Source of the DNA: Streptomyces griseoloalbus
GTDB lineage: Bacteria; Actinomycetota; Actinomycetes; Streptomycetales; Streptomycetaceae
DNA: 64,000 nucleotides
Reading direction: 5' to 3'
Assembly (NCBI GenBank): GCA_014650015.1
Contig: BMUD01000033.1
Location: forward strand, 1 to 64,000
Part shown: one piece after another, positions 50,024 to 58,606 of the stretch
How the letters are laid out: every line of letters starts with the position of its first letter
Position numbering within the stretch: position 1 is the first letter of the stretch
Translations under genes and position numbers: made by a program
The notes under the pieces: generated by a model
What the model saw: the letters and a program-made list of their open reading frames with translations, nothing else
Databases searched by the model: none
What the model was told of the DNA's origin: nothing

Positions 50024-52231
50024 GTGGCCACTTTCCTCTATCGACTCGGCCGGTTCGCCTTCAGGCGACGGCACTTCATAGCCCTCTTCTGGGTGGCGCT
50101 GCTGGCGCTCGCGGGCGTCGGCGCGGCCGGCGCTCCGGCGGCCGGCAACTCCTCCTTCTCCATCCCCGGCACCGAGGCCCAGAAGGCCTTCGACCTGCTG
50201 GAGGAACGATTCCCCGGCTCCAGCGCCGACGGGGCGACCGCACGGGTCGTCTTCAAGGCGCCGGCCGGCGAGAAGATGACCGACGCCGACCACGAGAAGA
50301 CCGTCCGGAGCACCGTCGACGCGCTCGGCGACGGCACCGAGGTCGCCCGCGTCACCGACCCCTACCAGACCGGCGGCGTCAGCGAGGACGGCACCGTCGC
50401 CTACGCCTCGGTGAGCTACAAGGTCTCCGGCATGGAGCTGGAGGACTCCTCCCGCGACGCGCTGGAAGGCGCCGCCGAGGACGCCCGCGACGCCGGGCTG
50501 ACCGTGGAGATCGGCGGTGACGCCCTCCAGGCCGTCCCGCACACCGGCTCGGCCGAGATCATCGGCATCGGCGTCGCCGCGGTCGTCCTTGTCATCACCT
50601 TCGGCTCACTGCTCGCCGCCGGGCTGCCGCTGATCACCGCGATCGTCGGCGTCGGGATCGGCGTCGCGAGCATCACCGCGCTGGCCAGCACCCTGGACCT
50701 TGGTTCCACCACCTCCATCCTGGCCTCGATGATCGGCCTCGCGGTCGGCATCGACTACGCGCTGTTCGTCGTCTCCCGCTACCGCACCGAACTGGCCGAG
50801 GGCCGGGAACGCGAGGAGGCGGCCGGCCGGGCCGTCGGCACGGCGGGCTCCGCCGTGGTCTTCGCGGGCCTCACGGTCGTCATCGCCCTGGTCGGACTCG
50901 CGGTCGTCAACATCCCGATGCTGACCAAGATGGGCGTCGCCGCCGCCGGCACGGTCGCCATCGCCGTCCTGATCGCCCTCACACTGATCCCGGCCCTGCT
51001 CGGCTACGCCGGCCGCAGGGTCCGCCCCGCCGGTGAGAAGAGCAAGCTGCTCGGCGGGGGCCGCGCCGCGAAGAAGCCGCAGCGCCCGAACATGGGCACC
51101 CGCTGGGCGAGCTTCGTGGTACGCCGTCCCCTGGCGGTCCTCCTCCTCGGCGTCGTCGGCCTGGGCGCCGCGGCCGTCCCGGCGGCCTCGCTGGAACTCG
51201 GCCTGCCCGACGACGGCTCCCAGCCGACGTCCACCACGCAGCGCCGCGCCTACGACCTGCTCTCCGAGGGTTTCGGCCCCGGCTTCAACGGCCCGCTGGT
51301 GGTCGTCGTCGACGCCAGGAACAGCGACGACCCGCAGGCCGTCTTCCGGCAGACCGGCGAGGACATCAAGGGCCTCGACAACGTCGTGAACGTCGCCCCG
51401 GCGCAGCCCAACAAGGCCGGCGACACCGCGACCATCACCGTGATCCCGGACTCCAAGCCCTCGTCGGTGACCACCGAGGACCTGGTGCACGACATCCGTG
51501 ACGCGGGCGCGGACATCAAGGCCGGCACCGAGGCCGACGTCCTGGTCACCGGCGCCACGGCGATGAACATCGACGTCTCGCAGAAGCTCAACGACGCGCT
51601 GGTGCCGTATCTGGTCCTGGTCGTCGGACTGGCCTTCCTGCTCCTGATCGTGGTGTTCCGCTCGATCCTGGTCCCGCTGAAGGCGGCCCTCGGCTTCCTG
51701 CTCTCCGTGATGGCGGCCCTCGGCGCGGTCGTCGCGGTCTACCAGTGGGGCTGGCTGTCCGGCCTGATGGGCGTGGAGGAGACCGGCCCGATCATGTCGA
51801 TGATGCCGATCTTCATGGTCGGTGTGGTCTTCGGACTGGCCATGGACTACGAGGTGTTCCTCGTGACCCGGATCCGGGAGGCCTACGTCCACGGCGAGAA
51901 GCCGGGCCAGGCCGTGGTCACCGGCTTCAGGTACAGCGCCCGGGTGGTGACCGCCGCGGCGGTGATCATGATGGCGGTCTTCTCCGGCTTCATCGGGTCC
52001 AGCGACTCGATGGTCAGGATGATCGGCTTCGGCCTCGCGATCGCCGTCTTCTTCGACGCGTTCGTCGTCCGCATGGCGATCGTCCCGGCCGTGCTGGCCC
52101 TGCTCGGCAAGAAGGCCTGGTGGCTGCCGAAGTGGCTGGACCGCGCCCTGCCCAACGTGGACGTCGAGGGCGAGGCCCTGCGCACACCGGGCGACACGAA
52201 GGACGAGGACCGGGAGCTCGTGAAGGCCTGA
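50024..52231 (+). CDS. MMPL family RND transporter
   Basis: A 735-aa exporter with 12 TM helices in two blocks, each preceded by a large external domain. TM4 motif GLAVGIDYALFVVSRYRTEL and TM10 motif VGVVFGLAMDYEVFLVTRIREAY contain the paired Asp-Tyr proton-relay residues of mycobacterial MmpL3-like proteins. Streptomyces MMPLs export lipids, antibiotics or siderophores; the cargo is unknown. Start is GTG at 50024. Control by the upstream TetR is likely. Confidence 0.9.
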   Translation: MATFLYRLGRFAFRRRHFIALFWVALLALAGVGAAGAPAAGNSSFSIPGTEAQKAFDLLEERFPGSSADGATARVVFKAPAGEKMTDADHEKTVRSTVDALGDGTEVARVTDPYQTGGVSEDGTVAYASVSYKVSGMELEDSSRDALEGAAEDARDAGLTVEIGGDALQAVPHTGSAEIIGIGVAAVVLVITFGSLLAAGLPLITAIVGVGIGVASITALASTLDLGSTTSILASMIGLAVGIDYALFVVSRYRTELAEGREREEAAGRAVGTAGSAVVFAGLTVVIALVGLAVVNIPMLTKMGVAAAGTVAIAVLIALTLIPALLGYAGRRVRPAGEKSKLLGGGRAAKKPQRPNMGTRWASFVVRRPLAVLLLGVVGLGAAAVPAASLELGLPDDGSQPTSTTQRRAYDLLSEGFGPGFNGPLVVVVDARNSDDPQAVFRQTGEDIKGLDNVVNVAPAQPNKAGDTATITVIPDSKPSSVTTEDLVHDIRDAGADIKAGTEADVLVTGATAMNIDVSQKLNDALVPYLVLVVGLAFLLLIVVFRSILVPLKAALGFLLSVMAALGAVVAVYQWGWLSGLMGVEETGPIMSMMPIFMVGVVFGLAMDYEVFLVTRIREAYVHGEKPGQAVVTGFRYSARVVTAAAVIMMAVFSGFIGSSDSMVRMIGFGLAIAVFFDAFVVRMAIVPAVLALLGKKAWWLPKWLDRALPNVDVEGEALRTPGDTKDEDRELVKA

Positions 52232-52255
52232 CGGCCCGGACGAGACACGAAACCA

Positions 52256-52295
52256 GCCGGTGAGGGCTCCGTGGGGACGGGGTGCCCTCACCGGC
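52256..52295. terminator. Hairpin after the MMPL gene
   Basis: GCCGGTGAGGGC and its exact complement GCCCTCACCGGC enclose a 16-nt loop. TTCCCCTTTT follows. It lies 24 nt after the MMPL stop. Confidence 0.8.
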
Positions 52296-52358
52296 TTCCC
52301 CTTTTCCGGTGCGGAACCCGGTCGCATGGCCGGTACACCGACCGCTACCGTGCCCTGC

Positions 52359-52871
52359 ATGACGACAGCCGCCACTGACGCCGAGGGCTCCGGAGCCCAC
52401 CCCCGATTCGCCGAGGCACTGCGGGAGCTGGGGCTCGGGGACGTCGTTCCGCGGGTCCGCCGCTTCCCCGACGCCACCCGCACCGCCGCCGAGGCGGCCG
52501 CCGCGGTCGGCTGCGAGCTGAGCCAGATCTGCAAGTCACTGATCTTCGCCGCCGACGGCGTTCCGGTGCTGGTCCTCATGGACGGGGCGTCCCGCGTCGA
52601 CGTCGAGCGGGTCCGGCGGGAACTCGGCGCCGGCAAGGTCACCCGGGCCAAGGCGGACGTCGTGCGCGACACCACCGGGTACGCCATCGGCGGGGTGCCC
52701 CCCTTCGGACACCGCACCAGGACCCGCGTCCTCGCCGACCGTTCGCTGCTCGACCACGACCTCGTGTGGGCGGCGGCCGGCACCCCGTACACCGTGTTCC
52801 CGATGGAACCCAAGGCGCTGATCGCCCACGCCGGCGGCACTCTCGTGGACGTGCGCGAGCGCACTCCGTGA
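52359..52871 (+). CDS. YbaK/EbsC family aminoacyl-tRNA deacylase-like protein
   Basis: A 170-aa YbaK/ProX-fold protein that removes wrongly attached amino acids from tRNA in known members. RFPDATRTAAEAAAAVGCELSQICKSLIFAADGVPVLVLMDGASRVD contains the conserved Lys of the active site (CKSLIF). VRDTTGYAIGGVPPFGHRTRTRVLADRSLL carries the GGVPPFGH signature. ATG at 52359 has TACCGT 7 nt upstream (leaderless pattern). The stop overlaps the EamA transporter start (GTGA). Confidence 0.88.
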   Translation: MTTAATDAEGSGAHPRFAEALRELGLGDVVPRVRRFPDATRTAAEAAAAVGCELSQICKSLIFAADGVPVLVLMDGASRVDVERVRRELGAGKVTRAKADVVRDTTGYAIGGVPPFGHRTRTRVLADRSLLDHDLVWAAAGTPYTVFPMEPKALIAHAGGTLVDVRERTP

Positions 52872-53713
52872 CCCCGCTGGTCACCGCGGCCGTCCTGCTG
52901 GCGGCGGTGACGCACGCCGGCTGGAACGCCATCGCGCACCGCATCACCGACAAGCTGGCCGGATTCGCGCTGATCTCGGGCGGCGGGCTGCTGATCGGGC
53001 TGGCGATGGTGCCGTTCGTGCCGTTCCCGGCGGCCGGGGCGTGGCCGTACCTCGGCTGCTCGGCCGCCCTCCACATCGCGTACTACGCGCTGCTGATGAA
53101 GTCCTACCGGCTGGGCGACTTCGGCCAGGCGTACCCGATCGCCCGCGGGAGCGCGCCCCTGGTCGTCACGGTCCTGGCCGCCGTGTTCGCCCACGAGGTC
53201 CCCGACCGCTGGGCCGCCGCCGGGATCGCCCTGTCCTGCGCGGGGCTGACCGGCGTCGCCCTGTGGGGTCTGCGCGGGCACCGGCCCGACTGGGCGGCCA
53301 TGGGGGCGGCGCTGGCGACCGGGCTGACCATCGCCGCGTACACGGTCGTCGACGGGCTCGGCGTCCGCGCCTCCGGTTCGTCGCTGGGCTACATCGCGTG
53401 GCTCATGGCGGTCCAGGGCACGGTGATCCCGGCGTACGCCCTGTGGCACTGGCGGCGGCGGGCGGGCGCCCTGCTCCGGCCGCACGCCGGGCTCGGACTG
53501 CTCGGCGCCGCGCTGTCCGTCGCGGCGTACGCGCTCGTCCTGTGGGCCCAGACCCGCGCGGCCCTCGCGCCCGTCGCGGCCCTGCGGGAGTCGTCGGTCA
53601 TCGTGGGCGCGGCGATCGGGGCCCTGTTCTTCAGGGAGCGGTTCGGCGCGCCGCGCATCGCCGCCGCCGGTCTGCTGGTGGTCGGGATCGGGCTGATGCT
53701 GCGCGCCGGGTAG
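52868..53713 (+). CDS. EamA/DMT family transporter
   Basis: A 281-aa membrane protein with ten predicted helices in two EamA-like halves, as in drug/metabolite exporters (RhaT/YdcZ-like). ALHIAYYALLMKSYRLGDFGQAYPIARGSAPLVVTVLA and PVAALRESSVIVGAAIGALFFRERFGAPRIAAAGLLVVGIGLML are the conserved TM4 and TM9-10 regions. GTG at 52868 overlaps the ybaK stop, so it is translated with it. The substrate is unknown. Confidence 0.88.
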   Translation: MTPLVTAAVLLAAVTHAGWNAIAHRITDKLAGFALISGGGLLIGLAMVPFVPFPAAGAWPYLGCSAALHIAYYALLMKSYRLGDFGQAYPIARGSAPLVVTVLAAVFAHEVPDRWAAAGIALSCAGLTGVALWGLRGHRPDWAAMGAALATGLTIAAYTVVDGLGVRASGSSLGYIAWLMAVQGTVIPAYALWHWRRRAGALLRPHAGLGLLGAALSVAAYALVLWAQTRAALAPVAALRESSVIVGAAIGALFFRERFGAPRIAAAGLLVVGIGLMLRAG

Positions 53714-53808
53714 GCCGGGCACGGCGCCTTCTCCGCCGCCGCACGGGCGGGTGCAGGTGAGCGGTACGAGGGGCACCCTGGAATGAGAGTGTTCCGGAGG
53801 TGATCGTC

Positions 53809-54084
53809 ATGATGCACACCGCAGTGGGATGGCATGTGGAACTGGAGTTCAAGGAGGACGACCAGCACACGCGCGCGGTCGCGTTGGTCCGGCTGCCCGA
53901 CGGGTCCGAGGTCCGGGCGAGCGGGCACGCGACCCGGCACCACACCGACTCCCACCAGCCCAGGGTCGGGGAGGAGGTCGCCGGCGCACGGGCGTTGAAC
54001 GAACTCGCCATGCAGTTGCTGACCAAAGCGCACAGCGAGATCGACACCGCGTCGGGCCGCACCTCGCACCCGATCCACGTCTGA
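53809..54084 (+). CDS. DUF1876 domain-containing protein
   Basis: A 91-aa protein (MMHTAVGWHVELEFKEDDQHTRAVALVRLPDGSEVRASGHATRH...ARALNELAMQLLTKAHSEI) matching the actinobacterial DUF1876 family, which has a dsRNA-binding-like alpha/beta fold and no known function. GGAGGTG lies 7 nt before ATG at 53809, so the GTG at 53800 is part of that ribosome site. The stop directly abuts the stop of the convergent serine hydrolase gene. Confidence 0.85.
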   Translation: MMHTAVGWHVELEFKEDDQHTRAVALVRLPDGSEVRASGHATRHHTDSHQPRVGEEVAGARALNELAMQLLTKAHSEIDTASGRTSHPIHV

Positions 54085-55269
54085 CTACGGCGCCAGGGCC
54101 TGCCGTACCGCCCGTACCAGCGCCTGGGCCCTGGGGTCCGCGGTCACGGTCCTGCGGAAGCCGTTGGTGACGTAGCCGAAGGCGATGCCGGACTCCGGGT
54201 CGGCGAAGCCGAGGGAGCCGCCGCGGCCGGGGTGACCGAAGGAGCCCGGGGCCAGGAAGGGGGAGGCGCTGCCGTGCAGCATGTAGCCGAGGCCGAAGCG
54301 GGTGGCGACGACCAGGACGCGGTCGGGGCCCGACGACTCCTCGGCGCGGGCGCGTTCGACGGTGGCCGGTTCCAGGAGGCGTACGCCGTCGACCGGTCCG
54401 ATCAGTGACGCGTAGAAGCGGGCGAGTCCGTCCGCCGTCGCGACCCCGTTGGCGGCGGGCAGGGCCGCCGCGCGGAACGCCGGATCGTTCTGGTCCGGGA
54501 ACGGGGTGATCGCGGCGAAGGCGCGGCGGGTGAGGGAGGACGGGTCGGCGTAGGCGTCGGTGACCGACCGCTTGGGGCGGGCGCGGAGCACACCGGACGG
54601 CTCGGGCCCCTCGACGCGGCCGACCTTCCCGACGCGGTGGGCCTGCGCCTGTGGCAGTCCCACCCACAGGTCCAGGCCCAGCGGAGCGGCGATCTCCGAC
54701 GCGATCCACTCGCCGGATCCCCGGCCCGTGACGCGCCGCACCAGTTCGTCGAGCAGCCAGCCGTAGGTCAGCGCGTGGTAGCCGTGGTCGGTGCCCGGCT
54801 CCCACACGGGGGCCTGGGCGGCGACCGCCGCGGCGGCCCGCTGCGGGTCGGCCGCCTCCGGCAGAGTGAGCGGGTGGTCGAGGACGGGGAGCCCGGCGCG
54901 GTGGTTCAGCACATGCCGGACCAGCAGCCGGTCCTTGCCGTGCGCCTTGAACTCGGGCCAGTGGTGGCCGACCGGCGCGTCCAGGTCCAGTTCGCCGCGC
55001 TGGTGCAGCAGCAGGAGTACGGCGGCGGCGACACCCTTGGTCGCCGAGCGCACGACCTGGGCCGTGTTCCGCCGCCAGGGCTCGGTCCCGTCGACGTCCT
55101 TCGCCCCGGCCCACAGGTCGACGACCTTGCGTCCGTGCCGGTACACGGTGACGGCCGCGCCCCGGTCGCCGAGCGTCTCGAAGTTCCGCGCGAACGCCGC
55201 CCGGACCGGCTCGAAGCCCTCGGCCACCGTGCCGTGCACCTCCGTGTTCACGTCCACGCTCGCATCCAC
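54085..55269 (-). CDS. Serine hydrolase (beta-lactamase/class C, EstB-like)
   Basis: A 394-aa penicillin-binding-fold enzyme without a signal peptide. The nucleophile motif is RSATKG (S-x-x-K), the second motif Tyr is in HALTYGW (Y-x-x), and the third is the HPGRGG/GFGHPG region. WEPGTDHGYHALTYGWLLDELVRRVTG is typical of EstB/carboxylesterase VIII and LACTB-like proteins. Probably an intracellular esterase or peptidase. GTG at 55269 is chosen (GGAAGGA about 9 nt before it); upstream ATG near 55305 would add 12 residues. The frame further upstream overlaps cbiO antisense and is not coding. Confidence 0.85.
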   Translation of the reverse strand: MDASVDVNTEVHGTVAEGFEPVRAAFARNFETLGDRGAAVTVYRHGRKVVDLWAGAKDVDGTEPWRRNTAQVVRSATKGVAAAVLLLLHQRGELDLDAPVGHHWPEFKAHGKDRLLVRHVLNHRAGLPVLDHPLTLPEAADPQRAAAAVAAQAPVWEPGTDHGYHALTYGWLLDELVRRVTGRGSGEWIASEIAAPLGLDLWVGLPQAQAHRVGKVGRVEGPEPSGVLRARPKRSVTDAYADPSSLTRRAFAAITPFPDQNDPAFRAAALPAANGVATADGLARFYASLIGPVDGVRLLEPATVERARAEESSGPDRVLVVATRFGLGYMLHGSASPFLAPGSFGHPGRGGSLGFADPESGIAFGYVTNGFRRTVTADPRAQALVRAVRQALAP

Positions 55270-55373
55270 GTCCGTCGGTTCCTTCCGCCTCGCCTGCCGC
55301 ATCGCCTGGGACAGCGGGTGCAACGGTCGTCGTTCGCCTGCGATTCCTGGGCCGCGTCGGGTCGGCGCGATCG

Positions 55374-56174
55374 TTACGGCGATGTTGCCGCCGGTACGGA
55401 GCGGGGGTCGAATCCGTACGGCAGCTCCAGGCGATGGGCGCGCATCAGCTCGTCGTCGCCGAGCAGATCCGCCGTGGCACCGTCCGCCGCGATCACCCCG
55501 TCGCTGAGGATCAGCGCGCGCGGGCACAGCTCCAGGGCGTAGGGCAGGTCGTGCGTGACCATCAGGACGGTGACGTCGAGGGAGCGCAGGATGTCGGCCA
55601 GTTCCCGGCGGGAGGCGGGGTCCAGGTTGGAGGACGGCTCGTCCAGGACCAGGATCTCCGGCTCCATCGCGAGGACGGTCGCCACGGCCACCCGGCGCCG
55701 CTGACCGAAGGACAGGTGGTGCGGGGGCCGGTCCTTGAACTCCGCCATGCCCACCCGGCTCAGCGCCCGGTCCACCCGCTCCTCCAGCTCGGGCCCCCTG
55801 AGCCCGGCCGCCGCCGGACCGAACGCCACGTCCTCGCGCACCGTCGGCATGAAGAGCTGGTCGTCAGGGTCCTGGAAGACGATGCCGACCCGTCGCCGGA
55901 TCTCGGCCATGTGCCGCTTGCCCACGGGCAGCCCGGCCACGGTCACCGTGCCGGTGCCGCCGGTGAGGATGCCGTTGAGGTGGAGGACGAGGGTGGTCTT
56001 GCCGGCGCCGTTCGGGCCGAGGAGTGCGACCCGCTCGCCGCGCGCGATCGTGAAGTCGACGCCGAACAGGGCCTGGTGGCCGTCGGGGTAGGCGAAGGCG
56101 AGGCCGCGGACCTCCAGAGAAGCCGTCACGGCGTCGGTCGCGGCGGTCGTCACAGAATTCGTCACAGCATCCAT
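55374..56174 (-). CDS. cbiO: ECF-type metal ABC transporter ATP-binding protein
   Basis: A 266-aa ATPase. Walker A is LLGPNGAGKTTL, Q-loop FQDPDDQLF, signature LSFGQRRRVAVATVLAM, Walker B ILVLDEPSSNLDP, H-loop VTHDL. DPDDQLFMPTVREDVAFGP is characteristic of CbiO/NikO. It powers cobalt or nickel uptake with CbiM and CbiQ. ATG at 56174 overlaps the cbiQ end by 13 nt. The last gene of the cbiM-cbiQ-cbiO operon. Confidence 0.92.
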   Translation of the reverse strand: MDAVTNSVTTAATDAVTASLEVRGLAFAYPDGHQALFGVDFTIARGERVALLGPNGAGKTTLVLHLNGILTGGTGTVTVAGLPVGKRHMAEIRRRVGIVFQDPDDQLFMPTVREDVAFGPAAAGLRGPELEERVDRALSRVGMAEFKDRPPHHLSFGQRRRVAVATVLAMEPEILVLDEPSSNLDPASRRELADILRSLDVTVLMVTHDLPYALELCPRALILSDGVIAADGATADLLGDDELMRAHRLELPYGFDPRSVPAATSP

Positions 56175-56923
56175 CCCAGCAGGCAGACGGCGAGGGCGGC
56201 GCAAGGGAGGGTGAGGGCGTACGACCACTGCGCCCGGGACGCGGTCACCTCGTCGATCACCGGCATGGAACCGGCGTACCCGCGGCTCACCATGGCCAGA
56301 TGCACCCGCTCGCCGCGTTCGTAGGAGCGGATGAACAGCGCGCCCGCCGATTTGGCGAGCACGCCCCAGTGCTTCAGTCCGCGCGCCTCGAAGCCCCGGG
56401 ACTCGCGGGCGATCCGCATGCGCCGCATCTCGCCGGTGATGACGTCGCCGTAGCGGACCATGAACGAGGCGATCTGCACCAGCAGCGGTGGGAGCTTCAG
56501 CCGTTGCAGGCCGAGGAGCAGTTCGCGCAGCTCGGTCGTGGAGGCGAGCAGCACCGAGGCGGCCACTCCCAGGGTGCCCTTGGCCAGCACGTTCCAGGCG
56601 CCCCACAGTCCGTTCACGCTCAGCGAGAGTCCGAGGACGTCGACCCGCTCGCCTTCCGCCACGAACGGCAGGAGCACGGCGAAGGCGACGAAGGGGACCT
56701 CGATCAGCAGCCGCTTGAGCAGGAACCCGGCCGGGACGCGGGCGGTGTACGCGACGACGGCCAGCAGCCCGGCGTGGACGGCGAACGCCCACATCGCCTC
56801 GCGCGGGGTGGAGACCACCACCAGCACGAAGGCGAAGACGGCGGCGAGCTTGGTGTGCGGCGGCAGGGCGTGCACGGGGGAGTGCCCGTGCCGGTAGAGC
56901 TTGTGGGCGTGGCCCGCTCCCAT
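56162..56923 (-). CDS. cbiQ: ECF transporter transmembrane component CbiQ
   Basis: A 253-aa membrane protein with about five to six helices. SPVHALPPHTKLAAVFAFVLVVVSTP is the N-terminal family start, and the cytoplasmic coupling helices contain the Ala-Arg-Gly motifs ARESRGFE and MVSRGYAG that dock on the ATPase. It links the substrate-binding CbiM to CbiO. Starts 1 nt after the cbiM stop. Confidence 0.92.
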   Translation of the reverse strand: MGAGHAHKLYRHGHSPVHALPPHTKLAAVFAFVLVVVSTPREAMWAFAVHAGLLAVVAYTARVPAGFLLKRLLIEVPFVAFAVLLPFVAEGERVDVLGLSLSVNGLWGAWNVLAKGTLGVAASVLLASTTELRELLLGLQRLKLPPLLVQIASFMVRYGDVITGEMRRMRIARESRGFEARGLKHWGVLAKSAGALFIRSYERGERVHLAMVSRGYAGSMPVIDEVTASRAQWSYALTLPCAALAVCLLGWML

Positions 56924-56924
56924 G

Positions 56925-57986
56925 TCAGACGCTCGTGCCGCTGGGCGAGGTGACGTCGGCCTCCTCGCCGGTACGGCGCCTGCGGACCACCCAGAACACG
57001 CCGGTGCCCGCGACCACCGTCACGCCGACGCCGATCACGCCCGCCAGACCGCCGGAGAGGCGGGCGTCGTCGACGTCCTCGACGCCGTAGTCGGCGAGCG
57101 GGGAGTCGGCGATCGCGTGCTCCCGCGCCTTCTCGTCGATGCCGTGGTCGGTGGCGACCTTCTCCAGGCCGTCGGGGTCGGCGGAGGCGTAGAAGCTGAC
57201 GAACCCGGCGAGGACCAGCGAGGCGGCCAGGCCGGTGATCCAGAACCTGCGCTGACCGCGGGCGGTGACCGGGACGGGCTCTGGACCGGTCTCCGGGGCG
57301 TCGACCAGCTCGCCGTTCACCCGCAGCTTGAGCCTCTGCCGCAGGCCGCGCGCCCCGTGCACCAGGTCCGGGCGGACGGCGATGACCGCGCCGACGGTCA
57401 GGGCGGTGATCACCGCCTCACCGATGCCGATGAGGACGTGCACGCCCACCATGGCCGTGACGACCTTGCCCAGGGAGACGTCCGCGGTGCCGCCGATCGC
57501 GTAGAGCAGCGTGAAGACCAGCGCGGAGGCCGGGACGGAGACCAGGGCGGCGATGAAGGACGCGACGGTCACGGAGCGGCGGGTGCGCGGCAGCACCGTC
57601 ACCAGGGTGCGGAAGAGCGCGTACGCGACGACCGTCGTGACGATCGCCATGTCGGTGATGTTCACGCCGAGCGCGGTCAGGCCGCCGTCGGCGAAGAGGA
57701 CGGCCTGCATCAGCAGGACGACGGAGACGCACAGGACCCCGGTGTAGGGGCCCACGAGTATCGCGGCGAGCGCGCCGCCGAGGAGATGGCCGCTGGTTCC
57801 CGCCGCGACGGGGAAGTTCAGCATCTGCACGGCGAAGATGAACGCCGCCACCAGTCCGGCCAGCGGGGCCGTCCGCTCGTCGAGTTCACGGCGCGCGCCG
57901 CGCAGGCTCACGGCGACGGCGCCGACGGCGACCAGTCCGGCCGCGGCGGACACGGGGGCGTTGATGAATCCGTCAGGTGCGTGCAC
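56925..57986 (-). CDS. cbiM: Energy-coupling factor metal permease CbiM with CbiN-like domain
   Basis: A 353-aa substrate-binding component. The mature N-terminus MHAPDGFI is the conserved CbiM/NikM metal site (Met1 amine, His2). LNFPVAAGTSGHLLGGALAAILVGPYTGVLCVSVVLLMQAVLFADGG supplies His ligands and is the family signature. The C-terminal region after residue 240 is a CbiN/PDGLE-type domain (SADPDGLEKVATDHG), as in fused NikMN proteins. GTG at 57986 has TATCAT 6 nt upstream, i.e. leaderless, and a Nur box overlaps the promoter. Nickel is therefore favoured over cobalt. Confidence 0.9.
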   Translation of the reverse strand: MHAPDGFINAPVSAAAGLVAVGAVAVSLRGARRELDERTAPLAGLVAAFIFAVQMLNFPVAAGTSGHLLGGALAAILVGPYTGVLCVSVVLLMQAVLFADGGLTALGVNITDMAIVTTVVAYALFRTLVTVLPRTRRSVTVASFIAALVSVPASALVFTLLYAIGGTADVSLGKVVTAMVGVHVLIGIGEAVITALTVGAVIAVRPDLVHGARGLRQRLKLRVNGELVDAPETGPEPVPVTARGQRRFWITGLAASLVLAGFVSFYASADPDGLEKVATDHGIDEKAREHAIADSPLADYGVEDVDDARLSGGLAGVIGVGVTVVAGTGVFWVVRRRRTGEEADVTSPSGTSV

Positions 57987-58006
57987 CGTTCGATGATAGA
58001 GGGCTG

Positions 58007-58023
58007 TTGCAAGACACTTGCAA
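58007..58023. promoter_or_regulatory. Nur box (nickel-responsive repressor site)
   Basis: TTGCAA-GACAC-TTGCAA matches the Streptomyces Nur box consensus TTGCAA-N5-TTGCAA with no mismatch. It lies 8 nt beyond the TATCAT -10 box of the leaderless cbiM gene, so bound Nur would block RNA polymerase. Confidence 0.85.
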
Positions 58024-58194
58024 GAGCGATGCGCTCGTCTTGACCCGCCCCTTATCCCGGCTGTGATAGCTGCCGCCCGGACGCGTGCGCCGCCCGGACG
58101 CGCGAATTCCGGAGAGGGTGCACGATTGAACCGGGGGTGGGTATACGGCTTACACGCCTTTCATGCAGATTGACGCAGCGTAAGGGGCCCACCG

Positions 58195-58554
58195 ATGTCC
58201 GTAGTCGAGCAGTACGCGCGAGTCCACATCGTCACGGATGCGGATCCCCGGCTGGAGGACCGCGGGGCCGTCCCCGTGGTGCTGCGGTACGACCCCGAGA
58301 CCGACCCCCTGTGCGTACGGGTCCGGCTGCCCGGTTCCGTGCCCCGCGAGTGGACCGTCGCCCGGGACCTGCTGGAGCAGGGCCTGCGCGCCCCCGCGGG
58401 CAGCGGCGAGATACGCGTCTGGCCGTGCGGCCGGGTGCAGGCGGTGGTGGAGTTCCACACCCGGCAGGGGGTGACGGTGGTGGAGTTCGAGACGAAGACC
58501 CTGGCCCGGTTCCTGCGCAGCACCTACGCCGCCGCGGAACCGGTCCCGCACTGA
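58195..58554 (+). CDS. ssgE: SsgA-like sporulation/cell-division protein (SsgE)
   Basis: A 119-aa SALP family protein. VPVVLRYDPETDPLCVRVRLPG, WTVARDLLEQGLRAPAGSGEIRVWPC and VVEFETKTLARFLRSTYAAAEPV follow the SsgA/SsgB fold. SALPs are sporulation-specific actinomycete proteins that steer septum placement and spore-wall turnover. The position next to the cbiMQO cluster and two PBPs matches S. coelicolor ssgE (SCO3158, recalled), a protein linked to spore release. ATG at 58195. Confidence 0.88.
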   Translation: MSVVEQYARVHIVTDADPRLEDRGAVPVVLRYDPETDPLCVRVRLPGSVPREWTVARDLLEQGLRAPAGSGEIRVWPCGRVQAVVEFHTRQGVTVVEFETKTLARFLRSTYAAAEPVPH

Positions 58555-58606
58555 CCACCCTGCCCCGCTCTCGGCTTCACTCGAGCGGGGGGACACCCCC
58601 GTCGGC

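Noticed and set aside
50606-53776. Minus-strand 1056-codon frame
   Set aside because: Runs antisense across the MMPL, YbaK and EamA genes, all clearly coding on the plus strand.
55303-56792. Single long cbiO protein reaching to 56792
   Set aside because: The first 206 codons lie within cbiQ in another frame; ATG 56174 gives a normal-length CbiO.
57987-58194. Cobalamin riboswitch before cbiM
   Set aside because: No B12-box or multi-helix leader. The start codon is 6 nt from the -10 box, so there is no leader; a Nur box is present instead.
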